Assembly: GCA_022821985.1 (NCBI GenBank)
Contig: JAJECP010000003.1
Location: 1 to 64,000 of the forward strand
Origin: Acidimicrobiia bacterium
GTDB lineage: Bacteria > Actinomycetota > Acidimicrobiia > Acidimicrobiales > Poriferisodalaceae
Length of the DNA stretch: 64,000 bases
Direction: 5' to 3'
Part shown: positions 43,795-54,895 of the stretch, in pieces
Numbering within the stretch: position 1 is the stretch's first letter
Layout: the number at the start of each line of letters is the position of its first letter
The notes under the pieces: model-generated
Seen by the model: only the letters and a program-made list of their open reading frames with translations
Told to the model about the DNA's origin: nothing
The model's database searches: none
Position numbers and translations under genes: made by a program

Positions 43795-44463
43795 ATGCCG
43801 CAGGGCTCAGTTTCTGACACGAACGCTGCTGTGACGCCCGCGGTCGCCGATGGTGCGATGTCGATCGCTGAGACGAATGGTGCCGTGACCGACCAGCAAG
43901 TGGACACGGACCGGATCGAGAAGGCAGTCCGGGAGATCCTGCTCGCCATCGGCGAGGACCCTGACCGGGACGGCCTGCAGAAGACGCCCAAGCGCGTCGC
44001 TCGCATGTATGCAGAAGTGTTCGCTGGCCTGCAGGAAGACCCCGAGCATCACCTGAAGGTGCAGTTCGAGACCGGCCATGACGAGATGGTCATGGTGCGT
44101 GACATCCCCTTCTATTCGATGTGCGAGCACCACCTCATGCCATTCGTAGGCCGTGCCCATGTGGCGTACATCCCCGGCGAGCGGGGCATGATCACGGGGC
44201 TGTCGAAGCTCGCCCGGCTCGTGGAGGCATACGCCCGCCGGCCGCAGGTGCAAGAACGGCTCACCACCCAGGTCGCCGACAAGCTGATGGAAGTGCTGGA
44301 GCCGCGGGGAACGCTCGTGGTCGTCGAAGCCGAGCATCAGTGCATGTCGATGCGAGGCGTGCAGAAGCCGGGGTCGCTCACGATCACGTCGGCGGTTCGC
44401 GGCCAGTTCCGCAACACCGCTACCCGCGCGGAGGCGATGCACCTCATCGGCGTCGGCCGCTAG
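43795..44463 (+). CDS. folE: GTP cyclohydrolase I
   Basis: A 222-residue type I GTP cyclohydrolase that opens GTP to 7,8-dihydroneopterin triphosphate, first step of folate synthesis. It has [23 protein letters not shown] with the zinc Cys and the catalytic His pair, [23 protein letters not shown], and the second zinc Cys in [12 protein letters not shown]. About 35 N-terminal residues precede the core; Met22 is a possible alternative start. A folC gene lies at 57936. Confidence 0.95.
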   Translation: MPQGSVSDTNAAVTPAVADGAMSIAETNGAVTDQQVDTDRIEKAVREILLAIGEDPDRDGLQKTPKRVARMYAEVFAGLQEDPEHHLKVQFETGHDEMVMVRDIPFYSMCEHHLMPFVGRAHVAYIPGERGMITGLSKLARLVEAYARRPQVQERLTTQVADKLMEVLEPRGTLVVVEAEHQCMSMRGVQKPGSLTITSAVRGQFRNTATRAEAMHLIGVGR

Positions 44464-44544
44464 CGGGCCGCATGCTGAGCCACAGGCCGAACTGCGGGCA
44501 CGGTGCTGTGCCCAGGCCACGTTCTGCGTGAGCGCAAGTCGCGC

Positions 44545-47463
44545 ATGAGACTGACCGCGGACGCACTCGCCGGCCCACCCGAGCTAGGACGCAGCGTTCT
44601 GGTGCGGCCGGGCGACGCGGCGCCTGGCGCGTGGGCCGACTGCGAACGCGTGCACGTCAGCCTCGGCGAGTTCAGCGCGGCGGCTGGCCGCCGTTTGCGT
44701 GACGCATGGTTGCAGCGGACCCGGCTGGTCATCGAACTCGACGGTGAGTTTCCCGAACCGTCGCCGGTCTGGCAGTCACCGTGGTGGGAACTGTCGCCGG
44801 GACTGACCATGCGATCGGAAGTGCTGGCGCACCTGATCACCGCCAACGCCGTCGACGCACGGCAACCCGAGCAAGCCCGCTTCGCTCCCGTCGAGGCGGC
44901 GCTACGGCTCGGCGCCGCGCCCGCGCGCAGGTCAAACATGCCTGGCGAGAGCGACGGCGATGTGGTCACCGATGCCGGACCGGTGTGGTGCGACGGCGGT
45001 CCGCTGGAGACGTTCGAGCTGGCTGCACCGGTGGTGCCTGCGGCAAATCTGGCGGCGGGAAGCCTGCGCGGGGTGCAGCCGGCCTTGCCGCAAGCCGATC
45101 TGGCATCGGATCAACATGCGGCTGTCGGCCACCTGGGCGGGGCCGCGTGCATCGTTGCGCCAGCCGGCTCGGGCAAAACCCGGGTGCTCACCGAGCGGGC
45201 GCGCTATCTCGTGAGGGATCTGAGGGTTGCCGCCGAGGCGGTGTGCCTGGTGGCCTTCAACGTTCGGGCCCGCCGCGAGATGGAAGAGCGCACGAAGGAC
45301 CTGACGGGCTTGCAGGTGCGCACGCTGAACAGCCTCGCCCTGGCCATCTGCAACGGCACCGGGCCCTTCGTTCGCCCGGCAGGCCGAAGCCGGGTCGAAG
45401 TCATCGACGAGATGGGCGTGCGAGACCGCCTTGACGGCCTCGTCAAGCGCCGCCGGCGCGCCATGACCGATCAGCTCGCACTGTGGCTGGAGGCGCTGAG
45501 TGCGTCACGGCTGGGATTGCGCGACCCGGCAGATGTCGAAGGCGACTTCCAGCCTGACGTACCAGAGTTCTCGACGTTGGCGCCGCGCTATGTCGCGGAA
45601 CTGTCTGCCAGCGGACTGGTCGACTTCGATCAGCAGATCATCGGGGCGATCGAGATCCTGCTGGTCGACCCTGCAGCCCGCGCAGCCGCACGCCGTGCCT
45701 GCGGCGTGCTGCTCGTGGACGAATTCCAGGACCTCACGCCGGCACACCTGCTGATGATCCGGCTGCTGGCGGGTCCCCGCGCCGACGTGTTCGCTGTCGG
45801 CGACGACGACCAGACGATCTACGGCTACGCCGGCGCATCGCCGCAGTGGCTCATCGACTTCGACAAGTACTTTCCTGGCGCAGCACGCCACCACCTGAAC
45901 GTGAACTATCGCTGCCCGCCGCCCGTGGTGGGCGCCGCAGTCAACCTGCTGTCGCACAATCACCGCCGCATCGACAAACAGATCACTGCGCCAAGGGAGA
46001 GCGTCGGCGACGCTGTGGAGTCGTCTGCCGGCGAGTCAGCGTCGACGACGATGCCGGACGCTGGACACGACAGCGGCCCGAGCGCCGCCGGCAACCGTGA
46101 CGACACGGCACTCGCCATCAAAGCCGGGCCGGAGACGGCTGCGGCGCTGCGCGAGACCGTGACGGCCCTGATCGACAGCGGCATCCAGCCTTCCGACATA
46201 GCGGTGCTGACGCGGGTCAACAGCACGCTGCTTGTGCCGCAGATCGTGCTTGGGGAGATGGGCGTGGCGGCAGATGCACCGCTGGGTCGCGGGTTCATGG
46301 AACGCACCGGTGTCGCGGGCGCGCTGGCGTGGCTCAGATTGGCCGTCGCGCCCCGTCAGGCGCTGCCCGGCGGAGCGCTATCGGACGCGGCGCGCCGGCC
46401 GCCGCGTGGAGTCTCTCCTCGCGTGATCGAGTGGATCGGCGAACAGCGCAGCCTCGGCGCGCTGCGTGCGCTTGCGGCCCGACTCAGCGACGACCGCACA
46501 GCGACCAAGATCGACGAGTACGCGGACGACATCGACATGCTGCGACAGCGAACCGCGAACGAGCAGCTCACCACGCAAGCCATCTTGGAAATTGTCCGCG
46601 ATGAGCTGGGCTTGGGTTACAGCCTTGACACCCGCTTGGATGCCTCGCGCCGCTCCGTAGACAGATCCGCTCACGGTGATGACCTACGGGCGCTGATCTC
46701 GGTGGCCCACCTGCATCCCGACCCGGCCAGCTTCGCCACGTGGCTGGCTGACCGCCTGTCAGGTTTCGGCTCCTCCGACGCAGTCGGCTTCGGCAATGAC
46801 GAGGCTCGTTCGCCAAGCGGCGCTGCCCCGGCCGATCTGACGCGGCAGACAGGTGTACGGCTCGCGACCGTCCACCGGGTGAAGGGCCTCGAATGGCCCC
46901 ACGTCATGGTCTATGAGGCCTCGGCAGGCCTGATGCCTCACCGTCTCGCTCACGACACCGAGGAAGAGCGCCGCGTCTTCCACGTGGCGCTAACTCGCTG
47001 CTCGCAATCTGTGACCTTCGTCAGCGACGATCCGCCGTCGCCGTTCTTGGTCGAGCTCAGCGAACTAGCGCCACCGCTGCCCGTAGAGCCCGAATTGACG
47101 CGAGATGGCGGGTTGTTGGGAACGCCGCCGGGCAGTGCCGGTTCCCCGGATGGAGTCGGCGCCGACGGTCCAGCGGCGCCGCCGGGCACCGGAGCGCGGC
47201 CAGCGACCCGTCGATCCAAGCCCGAACCGCCGACCGATCCGAGTGATGCGGCACTGTTCGAAGCACTGCGCGCGTGGCGCCTCCAGCGCAGCCGCGGCGA
47301 CGGCGTACCGGCGTACGTCGTGGCCCCGGACGCAGTCCTCATTGCACTCGCAAAACAGCGTCCCCGCACCGACACAGAGCTTCTCGCGGTACCGGGCATC
47401 GGGCCGGCCAAGCTGGAGTCCTACGGCAGCGCGATGCTGGCCCTCATTGCCGAGCACGCCTGA
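44545..47463 (+). CDS. UvrD2-like SF1 helicase with HRDC domain
   Basis: A 972-residue SF1A helicase. An unusual N-terminal segment of about 190 residues precedes Walker A APAGSGKTRVLTERARYL; then VDEFQDLTPAH, GDDDQTIYGYAGASPQWL, NYRCPPPVV, TVHRVKGLEWPHVMVYEAS and HVALTRC. The C-terminus is an HRDC domain (RTDTELLAVPGIGPAKLESYG), the architecture of mycobacterial UvrD2. A disordered Pro/Gly/Ser linker joins the two. It unwinds DNA 3' to 5' in repair or replication. Confidence 0.9.
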   Translation: MRLTADALAGPPELGRSVLVRPGDAAPGAWADCERVHVSLGEFSAAAGRRLRDAWLQRTRLVIELDGEFPEPSPVWQSPWWELSPGLTMRSEVLAHLITANAVDARQPEQARFAPVEAALRLGAAPARRSNMPGESDGDVVTDAGPVWCDGGPLETFELAAPVVPAANLAAGSLRGVQPALPQADLASDQHAAVGHLGGAACIVAPAGSGKTRVLTERARYLVRDLRVAAEAVCLVAFNVRARREMEERTKDLTGLQVRTLNSLALAICNGTGPFVRPAGRSRVEVIDEMGVRDRLDGLVKRRRRAMTDQLALWLEALSASRLGLRDPADVEGDFQPDVPEFSTLAPRYVAELSASGLVDFDQQIIGAIEILLVDPAARAAARRACGVLLVDEFQDLTPAHLLMIRLLAGPRADVFAVGDDDQTIYGYAGASPQWLIDFDKYFPGAARHHLNVNYRCPPPVVGAAVNLLSHNHRRIDKQITAPRESVGDAVESSAGESASTTMPDAGHDSGPSAAGNRDDTALAIKAGPETAAALRETVTALIDSGIQPSDIAVLTRVNSTLLVPQIVLGEMGVAADAPLGRGFMERTGVAGALAWLRLAVAPRQALPGGALSDAARRPPRGVSPRVIEWIGEQRSLGALRALAARLSDDRTATKIDEYADDIDMLRQRTANEQLTTQAILEIVRDELGLGYSLDTRLDASRRSVDRSAHGDDLRALISVAHLHPDPASFATWLADRLSGFGSSDAVGFGNDEARSPSGAAPADLTRQTGVRLATVHRVKGLEWPHVMVYEASAGLMPHRLAHDTEEERRVFHVALTRCSQSVTFVSDDPPSPFLVELSELAPPLPVEPELTRDGGLLGTPPGSAGSPDGVGADGPAAPPGTGARPATRRSKPEPPTDPSDAALFEALRAWRLQRSRGDGVPAYVVAPDAVLIALAKQRPRTDTELLAVPGIGPAKLESYGSAMLALIAEHA

Positions 47464-47478
47464 GCGACCGGCTCGGCC

Positions 47479-48141
47479 TTAGACGGCGAGCGGGCCTTGG
47501 CCGGCGAGGAATCGCTGGGCCATCACCATCAGCACCACCCAGTACTCGGCACCCGGCACGAAGTCGTCGAGCGTCACTTCGAACGTGACCTCGCTGGCGT
47601 CGGGATGCCCGGCCGACGAGACGCCCTGCACCGTGAGCGAGGGGGAACCGCCGAATAGCGCGAGTAGGTCGGCGATTGGCGCGTCGAGCACTGCGTCGAC
47701 CTCGTCGCGAGCCAGCACGTAGTCGGCGAGCGGGCGGTCGTCGCGCAGCAGGAACACGCTGGTCAGCTCGCAGTTCAGCGTGCCCTCGCCGCTGTCATCG
47801 GCCAGCCGGCGAACGCCCAGCGGCACGAGGTCGCTGCCGGCGGGGGTCACGCCGAGTTCTTCTTCGAGTTCCCGCACCCCATCGAGCGGTGTCTCGCCGG
47901 CGGCAAGATGCCCGGCCGCACTGACGTCGATCAGCCCCGCAAAGGCCGCCTTGGCGCGAGAACGCTGCTGCAGCACCGCGGTCGGCACGCCGTCACGCAG
48001 CGTCACGATCTGGCAGTGAAACACCCGGTGCCACTCGCCGCGTTCGTGCACCTCGTCGCGTGGGGCGGTGCGCACGAAGCGCCCCACCTCGTCAACAACA
48101 TCGAGATGCTCCACGCCGGGCGCGCTGTCAGTCACCGCCAC
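47479..48141 (-). CDS. Nudix hydrolase, isopentenyl-diphosphate isomerase-like
   Basis: A 220-residue Nudix protein with the box GHLAAGETPLDGVRELEEELGV (its Gly, Glu and Arg-Glu-x-x-Glu-Glu are all in place) and the IDI-like entry segment EWHRVFHCQIVTLRDG with QQRSRAKAAFAG. Start is uncertain: GTG 48141 or GTG 48135; upstream in-frame sequence is Arg/Ala-rich and looks non-coding. The family includes Nudix enzymes acting on unidentified pyrophosphates. Confidence 0.82.
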   Translation of the reverse strand: MAVTDSAPGVEHLDVVDEVGRFVRTAPRDEVHERGEWHRVFHCQIVTLRDGVPTAVLQQRSRAKAAFAGLIDVSAAGHLAAGETPLDGVRELEEELGVTPAGSDLVPLGVRRLADDSGEGTLNCELTSVFLLRDDRPLADYVLARDEVDAVLDAPIADLLALFGGSPSLTVQGVSSAGHPDASEVTFEVTLDDFVPGAEYWVVLMVMAQRFLAGQGPLAV

Positions 48142-48212
48142 ATTGTTCCCGCTGGCGCGGCCGGCAGTGTGCAATCCCGCAGGCCTGAGGCCCGCGGCGG
48201 AACATGAAGCTG

Positions 48213-49055
48213 CTACAGCAGCGCCGTGTACTTGTCGAGGATCGGTAGCACCGTGTCGGCGTCGGCCGGCGGGAGCCCGAGCACCACGCGGGTGCAACCC
48301 GACTCCGCCAAGCTCTCCAGGATCTCCGGCTTGGGGGGCGTGCCGAACTGGCCGAACTCGATCTCATCGGGGTCGCGGCCGGCTTCTATCGCCGACTCAC
48401 GGATCTGCTTCATCGGCACGTCGAAGTCGTAGCGGCCCGAGATCGGCATCCAGCCGTCGCAGAACTCGACGATGTCGGCGATGGTCTTCGGCCCGGCGGC
48501 ACCGCCGAGGATGACCTTCGGGCCGCCTTCCTGCACCGGCTTCGGCCACGCCCACGACGAGTCGAAGTTCACCCAATCGCCGTGGAACTCGGCCTCGTCA
48601 TTGGTCCACAGCTCGCGCACTGCCAGCATCATCTCGCGGGTGATCGCGCGCCGGTCGGTGTATTTCACGCCGTGGTTCCGCAGCTCTTCCTTGTTCCAGC
48701 CGTAGCCGATGCCCAGGATGAACCGGCCGTTCGAGATCCGGTCCACCGTGGCGGCTTCCTTGGCCAGCCAGATCGGGTCGCGCTGGGCAACGAGCGTGAT
48801 GCCGGTGCCGAGCATGATGTTCTCGGTGACCGCTGCAGCGGCGCCCAGCGACACGAACTGATCGTGAGTGCGCCAGTATTCCTCGGGCAGCGGCGGCGCG
48901 CCCTCGTTGCCGCCCCAGGGCGTTTCGCGGCTCGTGGGAATGTGGCTGTGCTCGGGGAACCACAGCGACTCAAAGCCTCGTTCCTCAACAGCCTTGGCCA
49001 ACTCGACCGGCCCGATGGCCTTGTCGGTGGGGAACATCATCACGCCGATCTTCAC
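48213..49055 (-). CDS. LLM-class (F420-dependent) oxidoreductase
   Basis: A 280-residue luciferase-like TIM barrel: KIGVMMFPTDKAIGPVELAKAVEERGFESLWFPEH, TGITLVAQRDPIWLAKEAATVD, RFILGIGYGWNKEELRNHG and VILGGAAGPKTI. This is the F420-dependent actinobacterial subgroup in layout, although the cofactor (F420 or FMN) is not visible from sequence alone. GTG 49055 is set by AGGAGG six bases upstream. It is divergent from the ferredoxin gene. Confidence 0.87.
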   Translation of the reverse strand: MKIGVMMFPTDKAIGPVELAKAVEERGFESLWFPEHSHIPTSRETPWGGNEGAPPLPEEYWRTHDQFVSLGAAAAVTENIMLGTGITLVAQRDPIWLAKEAATVDRISNGRFILGIGYGWNKEELRNHGVKYTDRRAITREMMLAVRELWTNDEAEFHGDWVNFDSSWAWPKPVQEGGPKVILGGAAGPKTIADIVEFCDGWMPISGRYDFDVPMKQIRESAIEAGRDPDEIEFGQFGTPPKPEILESLAESGCTRVVLGLPPADADTVLPILDKYTALL

Positions 49056-49289
49056 GTCGGTCCTCCTGGTAGATGGGGGAGCGCTTGCGCTCGTGGCCGA
49101 TCGCGGCCGCCGCTGAGAGTAACGGGCACGAGTCGCCGATGCCCGACTGCTGGGAGGTGCGGGCGCGGGCCGAAGCGGCGCCGTTCCCGCAGCGACGTGG
49201 CGTAGCGTTGCGCTGACGCATCGGGAGCAAGCGTTCGGCTCGCAAGAATGGGAGCCGGCAACCAGGAAGCCTGACGAGCTGGAGGCACA

Positions 49290-49481
49290 GTGAAGATCAC
49301 CATCGACGTCGACAAGTGCATCGGCAGCGGTTCGTGCGAGATGATCGCTCCGGGCATCTTCGAGGTGGGCAACGACGGTCTCGTACAGCTCCTCGAAGAC
49401 AGCCCCAGCGCCGAACACCACATCGCGGTGCGAACCGCAGCCGCGAGCTGCCCCACCCAAGTCATCTCAGTGGACGACTGA
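49290..49481 (+). CDS. small [3Fe-4S]-type ferredoxin
   Basis: A 63-residue ferredoxin. Cys10 and Cys16 in DKCIGSGSCE and a later Cys in AASCPTQVI leave only three cysteines, with Gly/Ser in the position of a fourth ligand, the pattern of [3Fe-4S] ferredoxins that feed P450s and oxygenases. GTG 49290 follows GGAGG. No oxygenase is adjacent; the Rieske protein at 15390 is a possible client but is distant. Confidence 0.88.
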   Translation: MKITIDVDKCIGSGSCEMIAPGIFEVGNDGLVQLLEDSPSAEHHIAVRTAAASCPTQVISVDD

Positions 49482-49486
49482 CCGTA

Positions 49487-49531
49487 CGGCACCGCACCGT
49501 TCGGCACGGCACGGCATCGCATCGCACCGCC
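49487..49531. repeat. degenerate pentanucleotide tandem repeat
   Basis: Nine 5-base units, mostly CGGCA, CCGCA or TCGCA, begin six bases after the ferredoxin stop. Three consecutive CGGCA units (49502-49516) are perfect. It is non-coding and lies between ferredoxin and tRNA-Pro. It could be slippage-generated; no function is evident. Confidence 0.55.
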
Positions 49532-49657
49532 GACCGGCGACGCCAACCGCTGGCTTCGGCCCGATAATCGACGCAGGTCGTCCGTACCTCCACCGGTACG
49601 ATCGATCTTCGAAGTCGAACCGTCAGCCCTGCTGACTCAGTTCTCGCTCTTCAAACT

Positions 49658-49731
49658 CGGGAAGTGGCGCAGCCTGGTAGCGCACCTGCTTTGGGAGCAG
49701 GGGGTCGTGGGTTCAAATCCCGCCTTCCCGA
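49658..49731 (+). tRNA. tRNA-Pro (UGG)
   Basis: The cloverleaf has acceptor CGGGAAG/CTTCCCG, anticodon stem-loop CTGCT TTGGGAG (anticodon TGG) and T loop TTCAAAT. It ends four bases before the mmsA stop codon on the opposite strand. Confidence 0.94.
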
Positions 49732-49735
49732 CTGC

Positions 49736-51232
<1,497 letters not shown>

Positions 51233-51382
51233 GTGAGTCCTCCTTGCCGGCAGCGCTCAGCGTCGGGCGAGCGCGCCGAATACCCGTCTCCAATAGGCCC
51301 TGATTTTCGCAGCCTTGCGGGGTGGGTGGGAACGCTCAGCGGCGGCATCGCGGCCAGCAGGCCGTGGCTAGAGTCCGCGCCC

Positions 51383-51895
51383 ATGAGTGATGTGAATCCG
51401 ATTCCTGCAGATCGGCCTTTCGTCGTGCCCTACATGACCATCGGAGCCCGAACCGACGGATCTCCCGGAGGAGCGGCCGATGCCATTGAGTGGTACGCAG
51501 CCGCCTTCGGTGCCCAGGAGACCAACCGCCAGATGGCGCCGGGCGGCGACAAGGTGATGCACGCCGAGTTGGTGCTCGGCGACGGCTTGCTCTTCCTGGC
51601 CGACGACTTCCCGGAGTGGGGAGGCGAACCCTCTGCGCCTGCGGCACTGAACGGTTCGACCGTGACGATGCACCGTTACGTTCATGACTGTGACGCGACC
51701 ATCGAGAAAGCGGTGGCGATGGGCGCGGAGGTGCTGATGCCGCCCGAGGACATGTTCTGGGGCGACCGCTTCGGCAGCATCCGCGACCCGTTCGGGCACA
51801 AGTGGTCGATCGCGACCCACATGCGAGATGTGAGCCCAGAGGACATGGAAGCCGCGGCTGCGGCGATGTTCGCTGATGGGCCTCCGGAGGGCTGA
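51383..51895 (+). CDS. VOC-family glyoxalase-like protein
   Basis: A 170-residue vicinal-oxygen-chelate protein of the PhnB-like type: VVPYMTIGARTDG, ADAIEWYAAAFGA, MHAELVLGDGLLFLADD, VHDCDATIEKAVAMGAEV and the terminal DRFGSIRDPFGHKWSIATH. The C-terminal HKW motif is typical. It may be a lyase, an isomerase or a binding protein. It precedes the SDR gene by three bases, so it is coupled to it. Confidence 0.83.
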   Translation: MSDVNPIPADRPFVVPYMTIGARTDGSPGGAADAIEWYAAAFGAQETNRQMAPGGDKVMHAELVLGDGLLFLADDFPEWGGEPSAPAALNGSTVTMHRYVHDCDATIEKAVAMGAEVLMPPEDMFWGDRFGSIRDPFGHKWSIATHMRDVSPEDMEAAAAAMFADGPPEG

Positions 51896-51898
51896 GCA

Positions 51899-52849
51899 AT
51901 GGCAGTAACTGACTTTGCGGGATGCATCGCCGTGGTGACCGGCGGCGGCACGGGCATGGGCCGCGAGCTGGTTCGCCGGCTGGCAGCTGCCGGGGCGCAT
52001 GTCGCGGCGTGCGACCTGAACGCCGAAGAGCTGGCACGAACCGCAGAGCTGGCCGCCAGCGGCGCAGGCAGCGTGCGCATCACTACACACGACTGCGATG
52101 TGACCGACCCCGACGCCGTGGCGGCATTCGCCGTCGAAGTTGCTGCCCAGCACGACACCGACCACATCAACCTGCTGTTCAACAACGCCGGCGTCGGCGG
52201 TGGCGGCAGCTTCGTGATCGACGATCAGCGAGCCGCCTGGGACAAGACCTTCGAGGTGTGCTGGAACGGCGTGCTGAATTGCGCCCGGGCGTTCATGGAC
52301 ATGCTCGTGCGCTCCGAGGCGGGAGCGATGGTCAACACCAGCAGCATCAACGGCTTCTGGGCGACGGTCGGCCCCGGCCTGCCGCACACGTCGTACTGCG
52401 CAGCCAAGTTCGCGGTAAAGGGCTTCACCGAGGCGCTGCAGGTTGATCTGGCCCTGCACGCACCGCATGTCAGCGCCCACGTGGTGATGCCGGGGCACAT
52501 CGGCACCTCGATCGCGCTGAACAGCTTCTCCGCCCACGGGGTTGACATTCCCCTTATCCGCAAGAACATGGCGGCTCGGGGGGTCGACCTCGATGCCTTC
52601 AGCGATGAGCAGGTCGAAGCGATGCTCAACGACCGCAACACCCGGTTCCGTGACGACGCGCCGACCAGTGCTGGGCAGGCGGCCGAGATCATCCTGACCG
52701 ATGTCCTGGCCGGCCGCTGGCGCATCCTGGTTGGAGATGACGCCTACGCCATCGACCAAGCGGTGCGAAACGACCCCGAAGACGCCTACACCGAAGCGTT
52801 CATCGAGCGCTTGCGCGACCAAGGGCACTTGCAGGTGCTCGGCCGCTAG
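51899..52849 (+). CDS. short-chain dehydrogenase/reductase
   Basis: A 316-residue classical SDR. Its cofactor motif is TGGGTGMGRELVRRL; NNAGVGGGG and the active-site Ser in NTSSINGF with Tyr-x-x-x-Lys in SYCAAKFAVKGF are all in place. An extended C-terminus (about 60 residues past the usual end) is unassigned. It lies between the VOC protein and the DmdA-like gene on the same strand. Confidence 0.88.
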   Translation: MAVTDFAGCIAVVTGGGTGMGRELVRRLAAAGAHVAACDLNAEELARTAELAASGAGSVRITTHDCDVTDPDAVAAFAVEVAAQHDTDHINLLFNNAGVGGGGSFVIDDQRAAWDKTFEVCWNGVLNCARAFMDMLVRSEAGAMVNTSSINGFWATVGPGLPHTSYCAAKFAVKGFTEALQVDLALHAPHVSAHVVMPGHIGTSIALNSFSAHGVDIPLIRKNMAARGVDLDAFSDEQVEAMLNDRNTRFRDDAPTSAGQAAEIILTDVLAGRWRILVGDDAYAIDQAVRNDPEDAYTEAFIERLRDQGHLQVLGR

Positions 52850-52855
52850 CACCAG

Positions 52856-54007
52856 GTGGAGTTGATCGTCGGCCCAAGAACCAGGGTCACCCCATTCACC
52901 GATCGCGCCGCGGCGGCGGGCATGACCAAGGCGATGGTGTACAACCACACAGTCCTGCCGATCGGCACCGACGATCCCGCGGCCGAATACCGGGCGCTCA
53001 CCCAGGCGGCAGCGATCTGGGATGTGGGCTGCGAACGGCAGGTGCAGATCACGGGGGCGGACGCCCACCGGTTGACCACCTACCTCTGCGCCCGCGACCT
53101 GCGCGACCTGCCGGTAGGCGTGGCCCGCTATGCGCCGATGTGCGATCACGACGGCCGCTTGGTGAACGACCCGATGGCGCTGCGAATCGACGAGACGACG
53201 TTCTGGCTCTCGATTGCCGACAGCGATGTGTTGCTGTGGGCACGGGCGGTGGCCGGCGAAGGCGGCTATGACGTCGAGGTCACCGAGCCCGATGTCTGGC
53301 CGCTGGCGATCCAGGGCCCTCGAGCCACCGATGTTGTCGCCGCCGCACTGGGGGAGTGGGTACGCGACATCCGCTTCTTCCGTTTCGTCCGCCACGACCA
53401 CTGCCCCCAAGGCGGCAGCGAAACCGACAGCATCCCCCTAGTGGTGTGCCGCTCCGGCTGGTCCGGCCAGGACGGCTTGGAGCTCTTCCTGATGGACGGC
53501 ACCAAAGGCGAGCAGCTCTGGGACCTGCTGTGGCAAGCAGGCGAACCCTTCGGGCTCGGCGTAGGAGCGCCGAATAACTCTGAACGCATCGAGAGCTTCC
53601 TGCTGTCATTCGGCGGCGACACCGATCCCGAAACCGACCCCGACGAAGCAGGCATCGGCCGCTTCGTCAGCCTGGACGACGTTGACGGCAGCCGTACAGG
53701 CCACGACTTCATCGGCAAGGCGGCACTGCAGGCCCGCCGCGCATCGGGCAGCCAGCGACGCCTCGTCGGTCTTGTGATCGAAGGCGACCCCCCGTCACCA
53801 CTGCGATCACCACGCTCGATTCAAAGCCCCGAAGGCCACCCCGTCGGCACGCTGCGAGCCCTCGCACGCTCCCCGCGCTTCAAAGCCAACATCGGCCTAG
53901 CACTGCTCGATCCACCCTGGTTCGAACCCGACACCGACCTGCAAGTCACGCTCGACGGCACCAACCGAGCCGCCGCCACCACGCCCCTGCCCTTCAACAT
54001 CGACTGA
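52856..54007 (+). CDS. dmdA: DMSP demethylase-like protein (DmdA/GcvT family)
   Basis: A 383-residue GcvT-fold protein that lines up with DmdA from end to end: RTRVTPFTDRAAAAGM, YNHTVLPIGTDDP, IWDVGCERQVQITG, RDLRDLPVG, LVNDPMALRI, WLSIADSDVLLWA, VEVTEPDVWPLAIQGP, CRSGWSGQDGLELF and ERIESFLLSFGGD. DmdA moves a methyl group from dimethylsulfoniopropionate to tetrahydrofolate, giving methylmercaptopropionate. GTG 52856 has no clear ribosome binding site. A related methylated-sulfur or -nitrogen substrate is possible. The tail beyond residue 300 (SPEGHPVGTLRALARSPRFK) is also DmdA-like. Confidence 0.78.
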   Translation: MELIVGPRTRVTPFTDRAAAAGMTKAMVYNHTVLPIGTDDPAAEYRALTQAAAIWDVGCERQVQITGADAHRLTTYLCARDLRDLPVGVARYAPMCDHDGRLVNDPMALRIDETTFWLSIADSDVLLWARAVAGEGGYDVEVTEPDVWPLAIQGPRATDVVAAALGEWVRDIRFFRFVRHDHCPQGGSETDSIPLVVCRSGWSGQDGLELFLMDGTKGEQLWDLLWQAGEPFGLGVGAPNNSERIESFLLSFGGDTDPETDPDEAGIGRFVSLDDVDGSRTGHDFIGKAALQARRASGSQRRLVGLVIEGDPPSPLRSPRSIQSPEGHPVGTLRALARSPRFKANIGLALLDPPWFEPDTDLQVTLDGTNRAAATTPLPFNID

Positions 54008-54043
54008 CCGTGCCGCCGCGCGCCGCTACCCTCGGCGCCCCAC

Positions 54044-54118
<75 letters not shown>

Positions 54119-54120
54119 GA

Positions 54121-54202
54121 GAACCTCAGCCTTCCGAGCTGATGATGCTGGCAGCACATGGTGTGCTGCGGGGGGCTCAGTGATTCCCGTCGTCCGCTCC
54201 AG
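54121..54202 (+). pseudogene. partial tRNA-Gly copy with its T-arm replaced by a hairpin
   Basis: 54121-54147 repeats tRNA-Gly 54065-54091 with one A-to-G change, and 54182-54202 repeats 54099-54119 exactly. The 34 bases between them (54148-54181) replace 7 bases of the real gene and contain the hairpin GCAGCACA, TGG, TGTGCTGC (54151-54169). The acceptor 5' half is missing, so it is not a functional tRNA. It abuts the clpP stop codon. Confidence 0.8.
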
Positions 54203-54895
54203 CTAGGCGGCGCGGATCGGACCGTCCTCGAGCACCTGGCGGTTCGCGATCACCTCGTCGATGATCCCGTACTCCTTGGCAGCATCAGCATCCATGATGA
54301 AGTCACGCTCTGTATCGGTGTGGATGCGCTCAAGATCCTGGCCGGTGTGGTGCGCAATGATCCGCTCGAGACGCTCACGCATCCGGTCGATCTCCCGGGC
54401 CGCCAGCTCGATGTCGGTCGCCTGACCTATCGCCTGCCCGTAGGGCTGGTGCAGCAGCACTCGCGCATTGGGCAACGCCATCCGCTTGCCCGGAGTGCCC
54501 GCAGCCAGCAGCACTGCGGCGGCCGACGCCGCTTGTCCTAGGCAGATCGTGGTGATGTCGTTGCGGATGTACTGGGTGGTGTCGTAGATGGCGAACAGCG
54601 AGCTGATGTCGCCGCCCGGCGAGTTGATGTAGATGTTGATGTCCTTGTCGGGGTTCTCCGACTCGAGGTGGATCATCTGTGCGCACACCAAGTTGGCCAC
54701 GACGTCGTCGATCGGCGTGCCCAGGAAGATGATGTTCTCCTTGAGCAGCCGGGAGTACAGGTCGTACGCCCGCTCGCCCCGATTGGTCTGCTCCACCACG
54801 GTGGGCACCAGGTAGTTGCTGGCGCGGTATCGATCGACGCTGTGGTCTCCCTGAGGACGAGCGTCATGCGAACTTGCGGAGAATTCGGCTGTCAC
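54203..54895 (-). CDS. clpP: ATP-dependent Clp protease proteolytic subunit
   Basis: A 230-residue ClpP. The catalytic Ser is in [16 protein letters not shown] (most relatives have Met-Gly after the Ser), His in [10 protein letters not shown] and the Asp in [21 protein letters not shown]. The N-terminal axial-loop region follows a longer than usual 30-residue leader. GTG 54895 overlaps the trigger-factor stop by GTGA, so the two are coupled. It pairs with ClpX encoded at 56674. Confidence 0.94.
   Translation of the reverse strand: MTAEFSASSHDARPQGDHSVDRYRASNYLVPTVVEQTNRGERAYDLYSRLLKENIIFLGTPIDDVVANLVCAQMIHLESENPDKDINIYINSPGGDISSLFAIYDTTQYIRNDITTICLGQAASAAAVLLAAGTPGKRMALPNARVLLHQPYGQAIGQATDIELAAREIDRMRERLERIIAHHTGQDLERIHTDTERDFIMDADAAKEYGIIDEVIANRQVLEDGPIRAA

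Noticed and set aside
51368..53410. 680-codon minus-strand frame over the VOC, SDR and dmdA genes
   Set aside because: It spans three well-supported genes on the other strand and resembles no protein family.
54121..54202. tRNA-Gly copy taken as an attR site of an integrated element
   Set aside because: There is no integrase or element between the two copies and the spacing is only a few bases; a local duplication is simpler, though an old scar cannot be excluded.
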